A DNA stretch of 64,000 nucleotides from Pseudomonas paraversuta (GCF_904063065.1 NZ_CAJFCL010000004.1:124001-188000), one strand, 5' to 3'; shown: positions 41,029-50,539, counted from the first letter of the stretch. Notes: generated by a model from the letters alone, not told the origin. A program made the numbers and translations.

Positions 41029-41134
41029 AAATGGCTCCTGGGCTTAGTCGCGCAGTTTAGCTTAGGCATGCAGCCCACGTGCTAAACTCGCCAGCGTTTT
41101 ACCCTCCTTATCGTTTTATCAACACGGAACACCC

Positions 41135-42166
41135 ATGGCCAAACGCCAGCTCAATCGTCGCCAAAACTGGCGCATCGAAAAGATCCAGGGCGAGCGCGCT
41201 GCACGCGCCGCAAAACGTGAATCCAGTGCCGTCGAAGCGCTTGAAGGCGGCGACCTTGGCGCCGAACAACTCGGCCTGGTGATCGCGCACTTTGGTGTGC
41301 AGGTCGAAGTCGAAGCCCAGGAAGGCGAGCTGAAAGGCCAGATGTTCCGTTGCCACTTGCGCGCCAACCTGCCCGCACTGGTCACCGGTGACACAGTCGT
41401 ATGGCGTGCAGGCAACCAGGGCATCGGCGTTATCGTCGCCCAACTGCCGCGCAAAACCGAACTGTGCCGCCCTGACAGCCGTGGCCAGCTCAAGCCGGTG
41501 GCTGCCAACGTCGACATGATCGTCATCGTGTTCGCCCCGATGCCCGAGCCACACGCCAACCTGATCGACCGCTACCTGGTAGCCGCCGAGCACGCCGGCA
41601 TTCGTCCGCTGTTGCTGCTCAACAAAGCCGACCTGATCGACGATCAAAATGCTCCGGCACTGAATGCCTTGCTGGCGGTGTATCGCCAGCTGGGCTACCC
41701 GGTACTGGAAGTATCGGCCCATCACGGCGACGGCATGGAGCAGTTGCAAGCGCAACTGGACGGCCATATCAGCGTGTTTGTGGGTCAGTCGGGCGTGGGC
41801 AAGTCGTCCTTGGTCAACAGCCTGCTGCCTGAGGTCAACCTGCGGGTCGGGCCATTGTCCGAAGTGTCGGGCCAGGGTACGCACACCACCACCACCGCGC
41901 GCCTGTTCCACTTTCCCGGCGGCGGCGATCTGATCGACTCCCCGGGCATTCGCGAATTCGGTCTGGGCCACGTGAGCCGGGCTGATGTTGAAGCGGGCTT
42001 TATCGAGTTCAACGACCTGATCGGCCGCTGCCGCTTCCGCGACTGCAAGCACGACCGCGAGCCGGGCTGTGCATTGCTGATGGCACTGGAAGATGGCCGC
42101 GTACAGCAGCAACGCATGAACAGCTATCGCTCGATCATTGCCAGCCTGCCCGAGTCAAGCTACTAA
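41135..42166 (+). CDS. rsgA: Ribosome small subunit-dependent GTPase RsgA
   Basis: RsgA is a circularly permuted GTPase that checks 30S subunit maturation. The 343-residue protein has a basic N-terminal extension ([18 protein letters not shown]), an OB-fold, the permuted G domain with G4 NKADLID ahead of the P-loop [12 protein letters not shown], and a C-terminal zinc site ([14 protein letters not shown]). Confidence 0.97.
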   Translation: MAKRQLNRRQNWRIEKIQGERAARAAKRESSAVEALEGGDLGAEQLGLVIAHFGVQVEVEAQEGELKGQMFRCHLRANLPALVTGDTVVWRAGNQGIGVIVAQLPRKTELCRPDSRGQLKPVAANVDMIVIVFAPMPEPHANLIDRYLVAAEHAGIRPLLLLNKADLIDDQNAPALNALLAVYRQLGYPVLEVSAHHGDGMEQLQAQLDGHISVFVGQSGVGKSSLVNSLLPEVNLRVGPLSEVSGQGTHTTTTARLFHFPGGGDLIDSPGIREFGLGHVSRADVEAGFIEFNDLIGRCRFRDCKHDREPGCALLMALEDGRVQQQRMNSYRSIIASLPESSY

Positions 42167-42177
42167 CCCCGCCAACC

Positions 42178-42211
42178 CTGCAGGCGCGAGCTGCAAGCAC
42201 GCTCCTGCAGG
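42178..42211. repeat. REP-like hairpin between convergent rsgA and motB
   Basis: CCTGCAGGCGCGAGC and the roughly complementary GCACGCTCCTGCAGG pair across a short loop just after the rsgA stop and 1 bp before the motB stop region. It may end both transcripts. Confidence 0.65.
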
Positions 42212-43207
42212 TCAGGGTCTGGCTGGATCCGGCACTTTATCGTCGAAGAGGTTGAGCTTCTGACGCGGTTCATGGGCCGGCATCGGCTGCTGATCCGCTG
42301 GCAAGGCCGTCGGATCTATCGGCGCCTTGGGCAGCTCTTGTGCCTTGACCGGCTCAATGCCCTGCTCACCCTCAATCGCTTGTTGCGCCTTCCTGGTCAG
42401 AACCACGATGTCGATACGGCGGTTGACCGGATTGGTCGGGTTGGCCTTGTCAAACAGCACCGATGAGGCATAGCCCACTACCCGCGCCACCTGGTTCTGC
42501 GGGTAGCTACCGACCACAAGTGCGCGCCGGGCCGCATTGGCACGGTTGGACGACAGCTCCCAATTGCCGAAATCACCACTGCCGGCATAAGGCGTGGCGT
42601 CCGTATGACCGCTGATACTGATCTTGTTGGGCACTGCTTTGATGGTGTCAGCCAGGGCCAGCAAGATATCTTCGAAGTACGGCTTGAGCCGCGCACTGCC
42701 AACATCGAACATCGGCCTGTTTTCGGCATCCATGATCTGGATCCGCAGGCCGTCCGGGGTGATTTCAAACAGCAGCTGGTCCTTGAACTTGCGCAATTGC
42801 GGGTTTTCTTCGACCTTGTTCTGCAACTCCTGAAGCAGCAGCTCAAGACGTTCTTTCTCTATTTGCTCCGCCACGCTTTCAGCCTGATCGGAATCGACCT
42901 CAACCTTGTCGGGCTGGGGCTGCATCTGTTCTTCGGGGTTGAGTGTTTTGTCCGGCGCCAGCGCAGGGGTGCCGCCCAGGTCGATGGTGTAGGGCGTGCC
43001 GCTGTCACTGAACCCGATCGGGTCCTTGAAGTAGCCGCCGATGGCAATTTTTTGTTCCGGCGTGGCGGCTGTCATCAGCCACATCACCAGAAAGAACGCC
43101 ATCATTGCCGTAGCGAAGTCCGCGAAGGCAATTTTCCAGGCGCCGCCGTGATGACCCGAAGCGTAGCGCTTGACGCGCTTGATGATGATCGGCTGATTGT
43201 TTTCCAT
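42212..43207 (-). CDS. motB: Flagellar motor stator protein MotB
   Basis: MotB anchors the stator to peptidoglycan. The 331-residue protein has one N-terminal membrane segment with the proton-channel Asp30 (WKIAFADFATAMMAFFLVMW), a linker, and an OmpA-like peptidoglycan-binding domain (SISGHTDATPYAGSGDFGNW; NRRIDIVVL). The C-terminal 60 residues are Pro/Ala rich. It starts three bases after the motA stop. Confidence 0.97.
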   Translation of the reverse strand: MENNQPIIIKRVKRYASGHHGGAWKIAFADFATAMMAFFLVMWLMTAATPEQKIAIGGYFKDPIGFSDSGTPYTIDLGGTPALAPDKTLNPEEQMQPQPDKVEVDSDQAESVAEQIEKERLELLLQELQNKVEENPQLRKFKDQLLFEITPDGLRIQIMDAENRPMFDVGSARLKPYFEDILLALADTIKAVPNKISISGHTDATPYAGSGDFGNWELSSNRANAARRALVVGSYPQNQVARVVGYASSVLFDKANPTNPVNRRIDIVVLTRKAQQAIEGEQGIEPVKAQELPKAPIDPTALPADQQPMPAHEPRQKLNLFDDKVPDPARP

Positions 43208-43210
43208 AAA

Positions 43211-44062
43211 TCAGCGACCGCGAACCACTTGTTCCAGCTCGGCAAAGCTCGGCCGGTGTTTGGGATACAACACTTTGCGCCCGAACTCGACCGCCAGCGA
43301 CGGCGGCATACCGGAGGCCGATGCCACCAGTGAGGCCTTGATCGACTCGTAAATGTTGAGCTCCTCTTTGGCATCGTGCGCCAGCGCTGTGGCCAGCGGG
43401 CCAAAGAAACCATAGGCCGCCAGAATACCGAAGAATGTGCCCACCAACGCCGCACCTACGTGCTGGCCAATGGCGGCCTGATCACCCTCCCCCAAGGAAG
43501 CCATGGTCACCACGATCCCCAGAACCGCCGCCACGATACCGAAACCCGGCATACCGTCGGCAATCCCGTTGACGGCGTGGGAGGGATGCTCCAGCTCTTC
43601 CTTGAGGTTGAACAACTCCATGTCGAACAGCCCTTCAAGCTCGTGGGGCGCCATGTTGCCCGACGACATGATGCGCAGGTAATCACAGACAAAGGCTGTC
43701 ATGCGCTCGTCTTTGAGCACGGTGGGGTACTTGGCGAAGATAGGACTGGCCGCCGCATCCTCAATATCGGCCTCAATGGCCATCATGCCTTCGCGACGGC
43801 TTTTATTGAGAATCTCGTAAATCAGGCCCAGCACTTCCAGATAAAAAGTGTGGGTAAAACGCGAGCCGAACATACCCAGTGATTTTTTGATCACGTGCAT
43901 GGTCATGTAACCGGGATTGGCCTGCAGGAATGCACCGAACGCCGCCCCGCCAATAATCAGGACCTCGAACGGCTGAATCAGCGCCCCGATCTTGCCGTGG
44001 GAAAGCACGTACCCGCCGAGTACGCTCGCGAATACAACGATGATGCCGATAATTTTAGCCAT
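43211..44062 (-). CDS. motA: Flagellar motor stator protein MotA
   Basis: MotA surrounds MotB in the inner membrane and contacts the rotor switch. The 283-residue protein has four hydrophobic segments (starting IIGIIVVFASVLGGYVLSHG and FEVLIIGGAAFGAFLQANP) and the cytoplasmic loop with charged residues contacting FliG. It is the first gene of motAB and has a sigma-28 promoter upstream. Confidence 0.97.
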   Translation of the reverse strand: MAKIIGIIVVFASVLGGYVLSHGKIGALIQPFEVLIIGGAAFGAFLQANPGYMTMHVIKKSLGMFGSRFTHTFYLEVLGLIYEILNKSRREGMMAIEADIEDAAASPIFAKYPTVLKDERMTAFVCDYLRIMSSGNMAPHELEGLFDMELFNLKEELEHPSHAVNGIADGMPGFGIVAAVLGIVVTMASLGEGDQAAIGQHVGAALVGTFFGILAAYGFFGPLATALAHDAKEELNIYESIKASLVASASGMPPSLAVEFGRKVLYPKHRPSFAELEQVVRGR

Positions 44063-44129
44063 AGATATAAAAGTACTTATTGAGTCGGGTTCAAGGTCAT
44101 ATTCAAGCGCGGTGAAACTCTACTTCTCC

Positions 44130-44156
44130 TTATCGGCAAATCTGCGCCAGACTATA
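44130..44156 (-). promoter_or_regulatory. Sigma-28 (FliA) promoter of motAB
   Basis: On the minus strand TATAGTCT, an 11-base spacer and GCCGATAA form a FliA promoter: the -10 matches the consensus GCCGATAA exactly and the -35 matches 6 of 8 bases of TAAAGTTT. It lies 68-94 bp ahead of the motA ATG. Confidence 0.85.
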
Positions 44157-44226
44157 GCCGGTAAAGGCGAAAAGCCGTTCAGCCCTTTTGGCGCGAGTAA
44201 CAAATTGATGATGACCAGCTCCCATC

Positions 44227-45762
44227 ATGACCAGTGAAACCACCAGCCCGACCTCAACACCTGCAACCCTGGATGCCTGGGTCGAGCGGCTCAACGCCGC
44301 CCGCTTGCCAATCCCGCAGCATAGCCATGGGCTGGTGTGCAAAGCCCTCAACGACAATCGCCGCTCATTGCGCGAGATTGCCGAGCTGATACAAGACAGC
44401 CCGGCACTGGCCCTGACCCTGATTCGCGAAGCCAACCAGCACCTGCAAAGCAGTCTGAGCGAACCGGCCGAGAGCCTGGAAGTGGCCATCAACCGACTGG
44501 GCCTGCAACGTACCCAGAGATTGCTTGAGCACATGAACACTCTGAGCCAGGAAGAAATCCCCCCGGGGTTCCGGCAAATCCAGCTCATCAGCCAGCACGC
44601 GGCGCAACAGGCCGTCGGCCTGTTCGGCAATCGTCTGGCGCGGCTGTGGCCAGAAATCTACTGGGGCAGCCTGCTGTTTCTCTCACCCTTGTGGGCTTTG
44701 GCGCTGACCCATCCAGAACTGCTCGAAGAATGGGAACAGCGGGTCATCCACAAAGGCGAGCGCGCCAGTGACGTCGAGCAAGAGCTGTTCGGTGTACGGC
44801 TGTTCGATATCTGCCGGGCGCTGGCGCAATTGTGGCGCCTGCCGGCATGGGTGCTACAGGGTTATACGGTCATCATTGAAGAGCAGCGCACCCTGGTCAG
44901 CGTGCTGCACATCGCCCGCAACAACCATGACGGGTTACGCCAGCAACAACGACTGGACGCCGATCCGGCACTGCGGCGCTGGCTCAATCACCCCGCCAAT
45001 AGCGTGCTGCTGGCCAATGCTCTGGCGCTGTCGGCGCAATCGGGCTGGGATACCCCGCACAATGTGCGCTGGCAGTTGCTCACCGCGCTGTACCTGCAGA
45101 CAACCCTGGATGAAGTGCAGCAGCTGGTTCACCAAAACGCCGCAAGCAGCGCCCGCTATCACTCGGTGCCCGACCTCTGGCACCCGGCCCAAGCACTGCT
45201 ATGGCCGTGGGACAGCCGCCGCAGCAATCCCGGCCAGCCTGCCGCGCCACCCTCTGCCGAGGCGCTGGCCACATGGCGCAAGCTGTGCGGGCAATTGCTG
45301 GCAGAGCCGAGCACCTTCGCCAACGCAATGCACCTGACCACCTGCGCTCGCGATGCCCTGCTGGCATGCGGCATGCGCCGGGTGATGCTGCTGATGGCCG
45401 ACAAGAGCGCAACCACACTGCGAGTTTTCCAGATATCCGGACTGCCGAAAGCAGCCTTCGACATGAGCTTTACCGTCAGTGAAAGCACCGCCTTGCAACG
45501 CTTGATGACGCAACCGGCGCAAGTTCGCCTGACGCCGGAAAACAACGCGACAATTTCTGCGGTCATGCCCGCCAACCTGCGCCAGCTGTTCCCCGGCGAG
45601 CATCTGCTGCTACGCTCGCTGGGCAACAGTGGCCGCGTCGTGATGCTGATACTGGCGGACCAGGGTGGCGGCCCGTTTTCCGAGACCAGCGTGCAAGCAT
45701 TTGGCAAAACCGCGCAATGCATCGAGAAAGCCCTGAATAGCTTTAGCACGCGCGGGCGCTAG
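44227..45762 (+). CDS. HDOD domain protein
   Basis: The 511-residue protein has an N-terminal HDOD domain (about residues 15-240, with LPIPQHSHGLVCKALNDNRR and LEVAINRLGLQRTQRLLEHM) and a C-terminal region (about 350-500) that may be GAF-like (ATTLRVFQISGLPKAAFDMS). The HD metal-binding pair is absent, as expected for HDOD, a domain used in signalling and gene-expression control. It is divergent from motAB, and lies 44 bp before rhdA. No partner or signal can be named from the sequence. Confidence 0.85.
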   Translation: MTSETTSPTSTPATLDAWVERLNAARLPIPQHSHGLVCKALNDNRRSLREIAELIQDSPALALTLIREANQHLQSSLSEPAESLEVAINRLGLQRTQRLLEHMNTLSQEEIPPGFRQIQLISQHAAQQAVGLFGNRLARLWPEIYWGSLLFLSPLWALALTHPELLEEWEQRVIHKGERASDVEQELFGVRLFDICRALAQLWRLPAWVLQGYTVIIEEQRTLVSVLHIARNNHDGLRQQQRLDADPALRRWLNHPANSVLLANALALSAQSGWDTPHNVRWQLLTALYLQTTLDEVQQLVHQNAASSARYHSVPDLWHPAQALLWPWDSRRSNPGQPAAPPSAEALATWRKLCGQLLAEPSTFANAMHLTTCARDALLACGMRRVMLLMADKSATTLRVFQISGLPKAAFDMSFTVSESTALQRLMTQPAQVRLTPENNATISAVMPANLRQLFPGEHLLLRSLGNSGRVVMLILADQGGGPFSETSVQAFGKTAQCIEKALNSFSTRGR

Positions 45763-45806
45763 CCCTTGCGCTACAATCCCTCCTTTTTTCGCTCTGGAGA
45801 CCTCAC

Positions 45807-46634
45807 ATGCCTGACTTCTCTGGTTTGCCGTTGGTCATTGAGCCCGGCGACCTGCTCGCACGGCTCGATAACCCCGAACTGATTGTGGTCGACCTGACCA
45901 GCGTCGCACGCTACGAGTCCGGGCATATTCCGGGCGCCCGTTTCGTCGACCCCAAACGCACCCAACTGGGCCAGCCCCCGGCACCCGGCCTGCTGCCGGG
46001 CCAGGCTTCTCTGGAGGCGCTGTTCGGCGAACTGGGGCACAACCCCGACGCGGTCTACGTGGTGTATGACGACGAAGGCGGCGGTTGGGCCGGCCGTTTT
46101 ATCTGGTTGCTCGACGTGATCGGACACAAGGCTTACCACTATCTGGATGGCGGCATTCACGCCTGGGTCGCGGAAGGTTGCCCGGTGTCGAGCACTGTGC
46201 CGCCTGCAGTCGGTGGCCCGTTGCCGCTGACGTTGCACGACGCCCCCACTGCCACCCGCGAGTACCTGCAAAGCCGCCTGGGCGCGGCTGACCTGGCAAT
46301 TTGGGATGCGCGCAGCCCCGCCGAATACGCCGGTGAAAAAGTGCTGGCGGCCAAAGGCGGGCACATCCCGGGCGCGAAAAACTTCGAATGGACCGCCGGC
46401 ATGGATAAAAGCCGCAGCCTGCGCATTCGTACCGACATGGCGCAGATCCTCAAGGACCTGGGCATCACCCCGGACAAAGAAGTGATTACCCACTGCCAGA
46501 CCCACCACCGCTCTGGCTTTACCTATCTCGTCGCCAAATCGCTCGGTTATCCGCGCGTCAAAGGCTACGCCGGCTCCTGGGGCGAATGGGGCAACCACCC
46601 CGACACCCCCGTCGAGCTGCCTGTCAAAAACTAA
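45807..46634 (+). CDS. rhdA: Thiosulfate sulfurtransferase (rhodanese) RhdA
   Basis: The 275-residue protein has two rhodanese domains. The N-terminal one has an acidic sequence (YDDEGGGWAGR) in place of a catalytic Cys and is inactive; the C-terminal one has Cys230 in the loop CQTHHRSG, identical in number and sequence to the loop of Azotobacter vinelandii RhdA and typical of P. aeruginosa RhdA. It moves sulfane sulfur to thiophilic acceptors such as cyanide. The gene precedes psd by nine bases, so the two are likely co-transcribed. Confidence 0.95.
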   Translation: MPDFSGLPLVIEPGDLLARLDNPELIVVDLTSVARYESGHIPGARFVDPKRTQLGQPPAPGLLPGQASLEALFGELGHNPDAVYVVYDDEGGGWAGRFIWLLDVIGHKAYHYLDGGIHAWVAEGCPVSSTVPPAVGGPLPLTLHDAPTATREYLQSRLGAADLAIWDARSPAEYAGEKVLAAKGGHIPGAKNFEWTAGMDKSRSLRIRTDMAQILKDLGITPDKEVITHCQTHHRSGFTYLVAKSLGYPRVKGYAGSWGEWGNHPDTPVELPVKN

Positions 46635-46643
46635 GGACCTGCA

Positions 46644-47510
46644 ATGAAAAAGCGTCTGTTTCTCCTGAGCCAGTATCTGTTGCCGCATCACCTGCTGTCG
46701 CGCCTGGCCGGCTGCATTGCCGAGTGCCGCGTGCGCTGGTTCAAGAATGCGTTCACCACCTGGTTCGCCAAGCGTTATCAAGTGGACATGTCCCAGGCTC
46801 TGGTTGAAGACGTTACTGCTTACGAGCACTTCAACGCCTTCTTCACCCGCGCCCTGAAAGACGGTGCCCGCCCGCTGGATCAAACGCCGGGCGCAGTGCT
46901 GAGCCCGGCCGATGGTGCAGTCAGCCAGCTGGGCCCCATCGAGCACGGCCGGGTGTTCCAGGCCAAAGGTCATAGCTACAGCGTGCTGGAACTGGTCGGC
47001 GGTGATGCTGCGGTTGCGGCTCAATTCATGGGCGGCGAGTTTGCCACCATTTACCTGTCGCCCAAGGACTACCACCGTGTGCACATGCCACTGGCCGGTA
47101 CTCTGCGCGAAATGATCTACGTTCCGGGCCGCCTGTTTTCGGTTAACCAGACCACGGCCGAAAACGTGCCGGAGCTGTTTGCCCGCAACGAGCGCGCGGT
47201 GTGTATTTTTGATACCGAGCGCGGCCCGATGGCCGTGGTATTGGTGGGTGCCATGATCGTAGCATCGATTGAAACCGTGTTTGCCGGTCTGGTGACGCCG
47301 CCTAAACGCGAGCTGAAAACTTTCCGCTATGACGAAGCTGCCCGTGCGCCGATCCATCTGGAGAAAGGTGCCGAACTGGGGCGCTTCAAGCTGGGTTCTA
47401 CTGCGATCGTGCTGTTCGGGCCAGAACAGATCAAATGGGCTGAAAGCCTGACGGCGGGTTCGCCGGTGATGATGGGGCAGGCCATTGGTGGCCCGGCCAA
47501 CGCCGAATAA
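46644..47510 (+). CDS. psd: Phosphatidylserine decarboxylase proenzyme
   Basis: Psd makes phosphatidylethanolamine in the inner membrane. The 288-residue proenzyme is cut between Gly251 and Ser252 in the KLGSTAIVLF motif, generating the pyruvoyl group. Other conserved segments are SPADGAVSQLGP and YLSPKDYHRVHMPL. A perfect hairpin follows the stop and separates it from convergent serB. Confidence 0.97.
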   Translation: MKKRLFLLSQYLLPHHLLSRLAGCIAECRVRWFKNAFTTWFAKRYQVDMSQALVEDVTAYEHFNAFFTRALKDGARPLDQTPGAVLSPADGAVSQLGPIEHGRVFQAKGHSYSVLELVGGDAAVAAQFMGGEFATIYLSPKDYHRVHMPLAGTLREMIYVPGRLFSVNQTTAENVPELFARNERAVCIFDTERGPMAVVLVGAMIVASIETVFAGLVTPPKRELKTFRYDEAARAPIHLEKGAELGRFKLGSTAIVLFGPEQIKWAESLTAGSPVMMGQAIGGPANAE

Positions 47511-47522
47511 CACCTGAGCCCC

Positions 47523-47560
47523 GCCCTTGCTCGCGATCTTGAAAGCTCGCGAGCAAGGGC
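47523..47560. repeat. Perfect REP-type hairpin between convergent psd and serB
   Basis: GCCCTTGCTCGCGA (47523-47536) and its exact complement TCGCGAGCAAGGGC (47547-47560) form a 14-bp stem with a 10-base loop. It lies 13 bp after psd and 18 bp from the serB stop, and probably terminates or protects both mRNAs. Confidence 0.8.
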
Positions 47561-47577
47561 GCTGCTGCAGGGTTTTG

Positions 47578-48792
47578 CTAGCCCTGGCTGTTACGGTCGC
47601 GCTGACCCAGCAGGTACAGCACGGCATCCAGACCCAGGGTCGAAATGGCATGTCTGGCTGACTGTTTAACCAGCGGCTTGGCACGGAATGCCACACCCAG
47701 CCCGGCAATTGCCAGCATTGGCAAGTCGTTGGCGCCATCACCGACCGCAATGGTCTGCTCCAGTACCAACCCTTCCTTTATTGTCAGCTCTCGCAGCAAA
47801 TCGGCTTTGCGCTGTGCATCGACAATCGGCTCAACCGCCACCCCGGTGACTTTTCCATCCACTACTTGCAGCTCGTTGGCGAACACGTAGTCGATACCCA
47901 GCTTTTCCTGCAATTGCTTGGCGAAGTAGGTAAAGCCGCCGGACAGAATGGCGGTTTTGTAGCCCAGGCGCTTGAGCTCTGCGAACAGCACTTCGGTGCC
48001 CTCGGTCAACCGCAGCGAGGCGCCGATGGCGTCCAGCACGCTGACGTCCAGACCTTTAAGCAGCGCCATGCGCTCCTTGAAACTGGCCTTGAAATCCAGC
48101 TCACCGGCCATGGCCCGCTCGGTAATGGCCGATACCTGCTCGCCCACACCCGCAGCCTTTGCCAGCTCGTCGATGACTTCGGCCTGGATCAGGGTCGAGT
48201 CCATATCAAATACGGCAAGGCGGCGATGGCGACGGAACAGGGTGTCCTCCTGCAAGGCAATGTCGACATTGAGTTCTTGCGCCAGGTTAAAGAATGCTTC
48301 ACGCAACGCCTGGAGGTCGGTCGGCTCACCGCAGACGCGCAACTCGATGCAGCTCTTGCTCAACTGCGTCGGCGCATCCAGCGGCACACGACCGGACAGA
48401 CGATCCGTCTGCTCAATGTTCAGCCCGTGCTGGCTGATTACCGATGTCACCTGTTGCAGTTCATGGGCCGTGACCTGGCGGCTCATCAATGTCACCACAT
48501 GACGCTGGCGGCTCTGCTCGTTGACCCAGCGCTGGTAGTGCTCCTCGGAGATCGGGTCGAAGCGCAGTTGCAGGCCTTCTTTGGCGATCAGGGGCTGCAG
48601 GTCTTTAAGTACCGCCGACACCTGCTCCGCTTGCGGAATTTCAACCAGAAAACCCAACGACAAAACGCCATGAATGACGGCCTGACCGATGTCGAGAATG
48701 TTCACCCCATTGCTGGCCAGTACGCCGGTAATGGCCGCAGTGAGACCCGGACGGTCCTCACCCGTGATGTTTATCAGGACGATTTCGCGCAA
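47578..48792 (-). CDS. serB: Phosphoserine phosphatase SerB
   Basis: SerB performs the last step of serine synthesis. The 404-residue protein has two N-terminal ACT-like domains (LINITGEDRPGLTAAITGVL; then HVVTLMSRQVTAHELQQVTS) and a C-terminal HAD phosphatase with nucleophile Asp196 and Asp198 in AVFDMDSTLIQAE and VGDGANDLPML as motif IV. The extra ACT domain relative to E. coli SerB (322 residues) is usual for Pseudomonas. It is divergent from the Smp-like gene. Confidence 0.96.
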   Translation of the reverse strand: MREIVLINITGEDRPGLTAAITGVLASNGVNILDIGQAVIHGVLSLGFLVEIPQAEQVSAVLKDLQPLIAKEGLQLRFDPISEEHYQRWVNEQSRQRHVVTLMSRQVTAHELQQVTSVISQHGLNIEQTDRLSGRVPLDAPTQLSKSCIELRVCGEPTDLQALREAFFNLAQELNVDIALQEDTLFRRHRRLAVFDMDSTLIQAEVIDELAKAAGVGEQVSAITERAMAGELDFKASFKERMALLKGLDVSVLDAIGASLRLTEGTEVLFAELKRLGYKTAILSGGFTYFAKQLQEKLGIDYVFANELQVVDGKVTGVAVEPIVDAQRKADLLRELTIKEGLVLEQTIAVGDGANDLPMLAIAGLGVAFRAKPLVKQSARHAISTLGLDAVLYLLGQRDRNSQG

Positions 48793-48924
48793 GGCACACC
48801 CCCATTCACTAAAAAAACCGCATTCTACCTACTTTCAGTGACCATCGGGCATCGCCAAGGCTTTGCCGCCTCGAGGCCGCTCGTTATACTGCGCTCCAAC
48901 TTAACGGACTAAGAGCCGCGCTCA

Positions 48925-50463
48925 GTGAACCGGCCATTGCCTGTCAAAAACGATAATTTCTTCCTGCTGATCTTCCGGGCCTTGCGCGATCGTCGCGTGC
49001 CGATTGCTCTGCGTATCGCCACCCACAACGTGATTCTGGTCGCGCTGGCGCTGGTCATATATGCCGTGGTGATGGGCCTGCAATTCAAACAGGCCATGCA
49101 CGAACAAGCCGATGCACTGGGTCAGAGCCTGACCACCCAAACAGCCACCTCGGCCACCGAGTTGCTGGTGTCCAACGACATTCTCAGCCTCAACGTGCTG
49201 CTCAATAACCTGACCAAAAACCCCCTGGTTGCGCACGCCGCTATTTATAGCGTCGATAACCGCATCCTCGCCGAAGCCGGGCAACGTCCAAAAAACAGCC
49301 TGCTGGGCGAAACCGAGGGCGTGTACCAGACCAAAATCACCTTTCAGGATGTAACGGCCGGGCATCTGCGCATTAGCCTGGACATGAACCAGTTCGAGCA
49401 GCCGATGACCATCAGCCTGCAGAGCATGGGCATCTTGAGTGCAATTCTGCTCGCACTGGCGCTGGCCTTGAGCCTGCGTCTGGGCCGCCATATCACCACC
49501 CCCCTGTTGCAGCTGCGGGTCTGGCTGCGCGAACCGGACCCTTACACCCCGGCAACTACCCGCCAGGATGAAATCGGTGATCTGGCGCGCCAGCTTCACA
49601 GCCGACTGGCCCCCCCGGCTCCAGAGCCGGAACCAGAGCCAGAACCGGAAGACGACTACGACGACAGCGATTACGAAGCCGCCGAAGACAACGAACCGAC
49701 CTTCGAAGTACGCAACCTGAGCGATCCGGCTTTCGATGAAGCACCGGCTGCGCCTGCCCCTAAAGCGGCACCCCGGCAAGTGATCAGCACCGAAGAAGAC
49801 GAGGGTGAAGAAGACCCGTTCGCGGACCTGCGCGACACCGGCACAACCGCGGTTGCTCCCAAAGCCGTGGCCAAAGCCGTGCCGACCTCACCGCAACCGA
49901 GCGCGGTACTGGCAGTCCAGCTGGGGGCGCAAGAACAACTGCGGCGCCTGCCCCGTGCCCGCCTGATGGAATTGCTTGAACGCTATCGCGACTGCCTGAA
50001 CCAGGCGGCGTCGCTGTACCAGAGCGAGCTGCACACGTTGAACGATGGCAGCACCCTGATGCTGTTCCATAGCGAAGACAGCGGCGACGACTACCTGACC
50101 AACGCCATCTGCTGTGGCGAATTGCTACGGGCCCTGGGCCACGCTCTGCAGATCGAAGTTGCCGACAGCGGCATCACCCTGCAATTGCAGCTGGGTCTGG
50201 TGCTGGGCGAAGGGCTGAACGGCCTGAGCCAGATTGATCTACTGCTGACCGAAACCGCCCAGGACGCTCTGGCATTGTCGCAACACAGCCGCAACCTGCT
50301 GCTGGTGGAGCGCAAAATCAGCGATGACCCGCTGATTCGTCAACGCGCCCGCATCCGCCCTATCGCCAGCCCCGAAGGCGCCTGCTGCGTTGAGCGGCTG
50401 ATGGAGCCCTACCCGTCCATGCTCGAACGCCAGCTGGCCCGGATGCATGAGAACCGCGGCTAA
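48925..50463 (+). CDS. Smp-like (SMP_2/AhpA) membrane protein with acidic linker and cyclase-like C-terminus
   Basis: The 512-residue protein begins with an SMP_2-type region: an N-terminal membrane segment (THNVILVALALVIYAVVMGL, about 33-52), a periplasmic part of about 110 residues (VYQTKITFQDVTAGHLRISL) and a second membrane segment (SMGILSAILLALALALSLRL), then a HAMP-like stretch. A linker of about 110 residues follows (about 230-340), with Glu/Pro repeats and acidic runs. The last 170 residues resemble a degenerate class III cyclase fold (NDGSTLMLFHSEDSGDD; LQLGLVLGEGLNG) but lack clear metal-binding aspartates. As in E. coli, where smp precedes serB, it is next to serB, here divergent. 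The start is a GTG at 48925 with no better ATG. Confidence 0.78.
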   Translation: MNRPLPVKNDNFFLLIFRALRDRRVPIALRIATHNVILVALALVIYAVVMGLQFKQAMHEQADALGQSLTTQTATSATELLVSNDILSLNVLLNNLTKNPLVAHAAIYSVDNRILAEAGQRPKNSLLGETEGVYQTKITFQDVTAGHLRISLDMNQFEQPMTISLQSMGILSAILLALALALSLRLGRHITTPLLQLRVWLREPDPYTPATTRQDEIGDLARQLHSRLAPPAPEPEPEPEPEDDYDDSDYEAAEDNEPTFEVRNLSDPAFDEAPAAPAPKAAPRQVISTEEDEGEEDPFADLRDTGTTAVAPKAVAKAVPTSPQPSAVLAVQLGAQEQLRRLPRARLMELLERYRDCLNQAASLYQSELHTLNDGSTLMLFHSEDSGDDYLTNAICCGELLRALGHALQIEVADSGITLQLQLGLVLGEGLNGLSQIDLLLTETAQDALALSQHSRNLLLVERKISDDPLIRQRARIRPIASPEGACCVERLMEPYPSMLERQLARMHENRG

Positions 50464-50473
50464 AGGCCATACC

Positions 50474-50526
50474 CTGCAGGAGCGAGCCGGGCGCTGAAAC
50501 AGCTCGCTAGCATGCCGGCTCCTGCA
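50474..50526. repeat. REP-type repeat after the Smp-like gene
   Basis: TGCAGGAGC...GCTCCTGCA arms enclose GAGCCGG/CCGGCTC and GCTGAAACAGC elements. It belongs to the 'ctgcaggagcg' repeat type. Confidence 0.7.
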
Positions 50527-50539
50527 AAGGCCGGGCAAT

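Noticed and set aside
45771..47750. A 659-codon minus-strand frame opposite rhdA and psd
   Set aside because: It crosses two well-identified plus-strand genes and contains only low-complexity His/Gln/Gly/Val-rich sequence.
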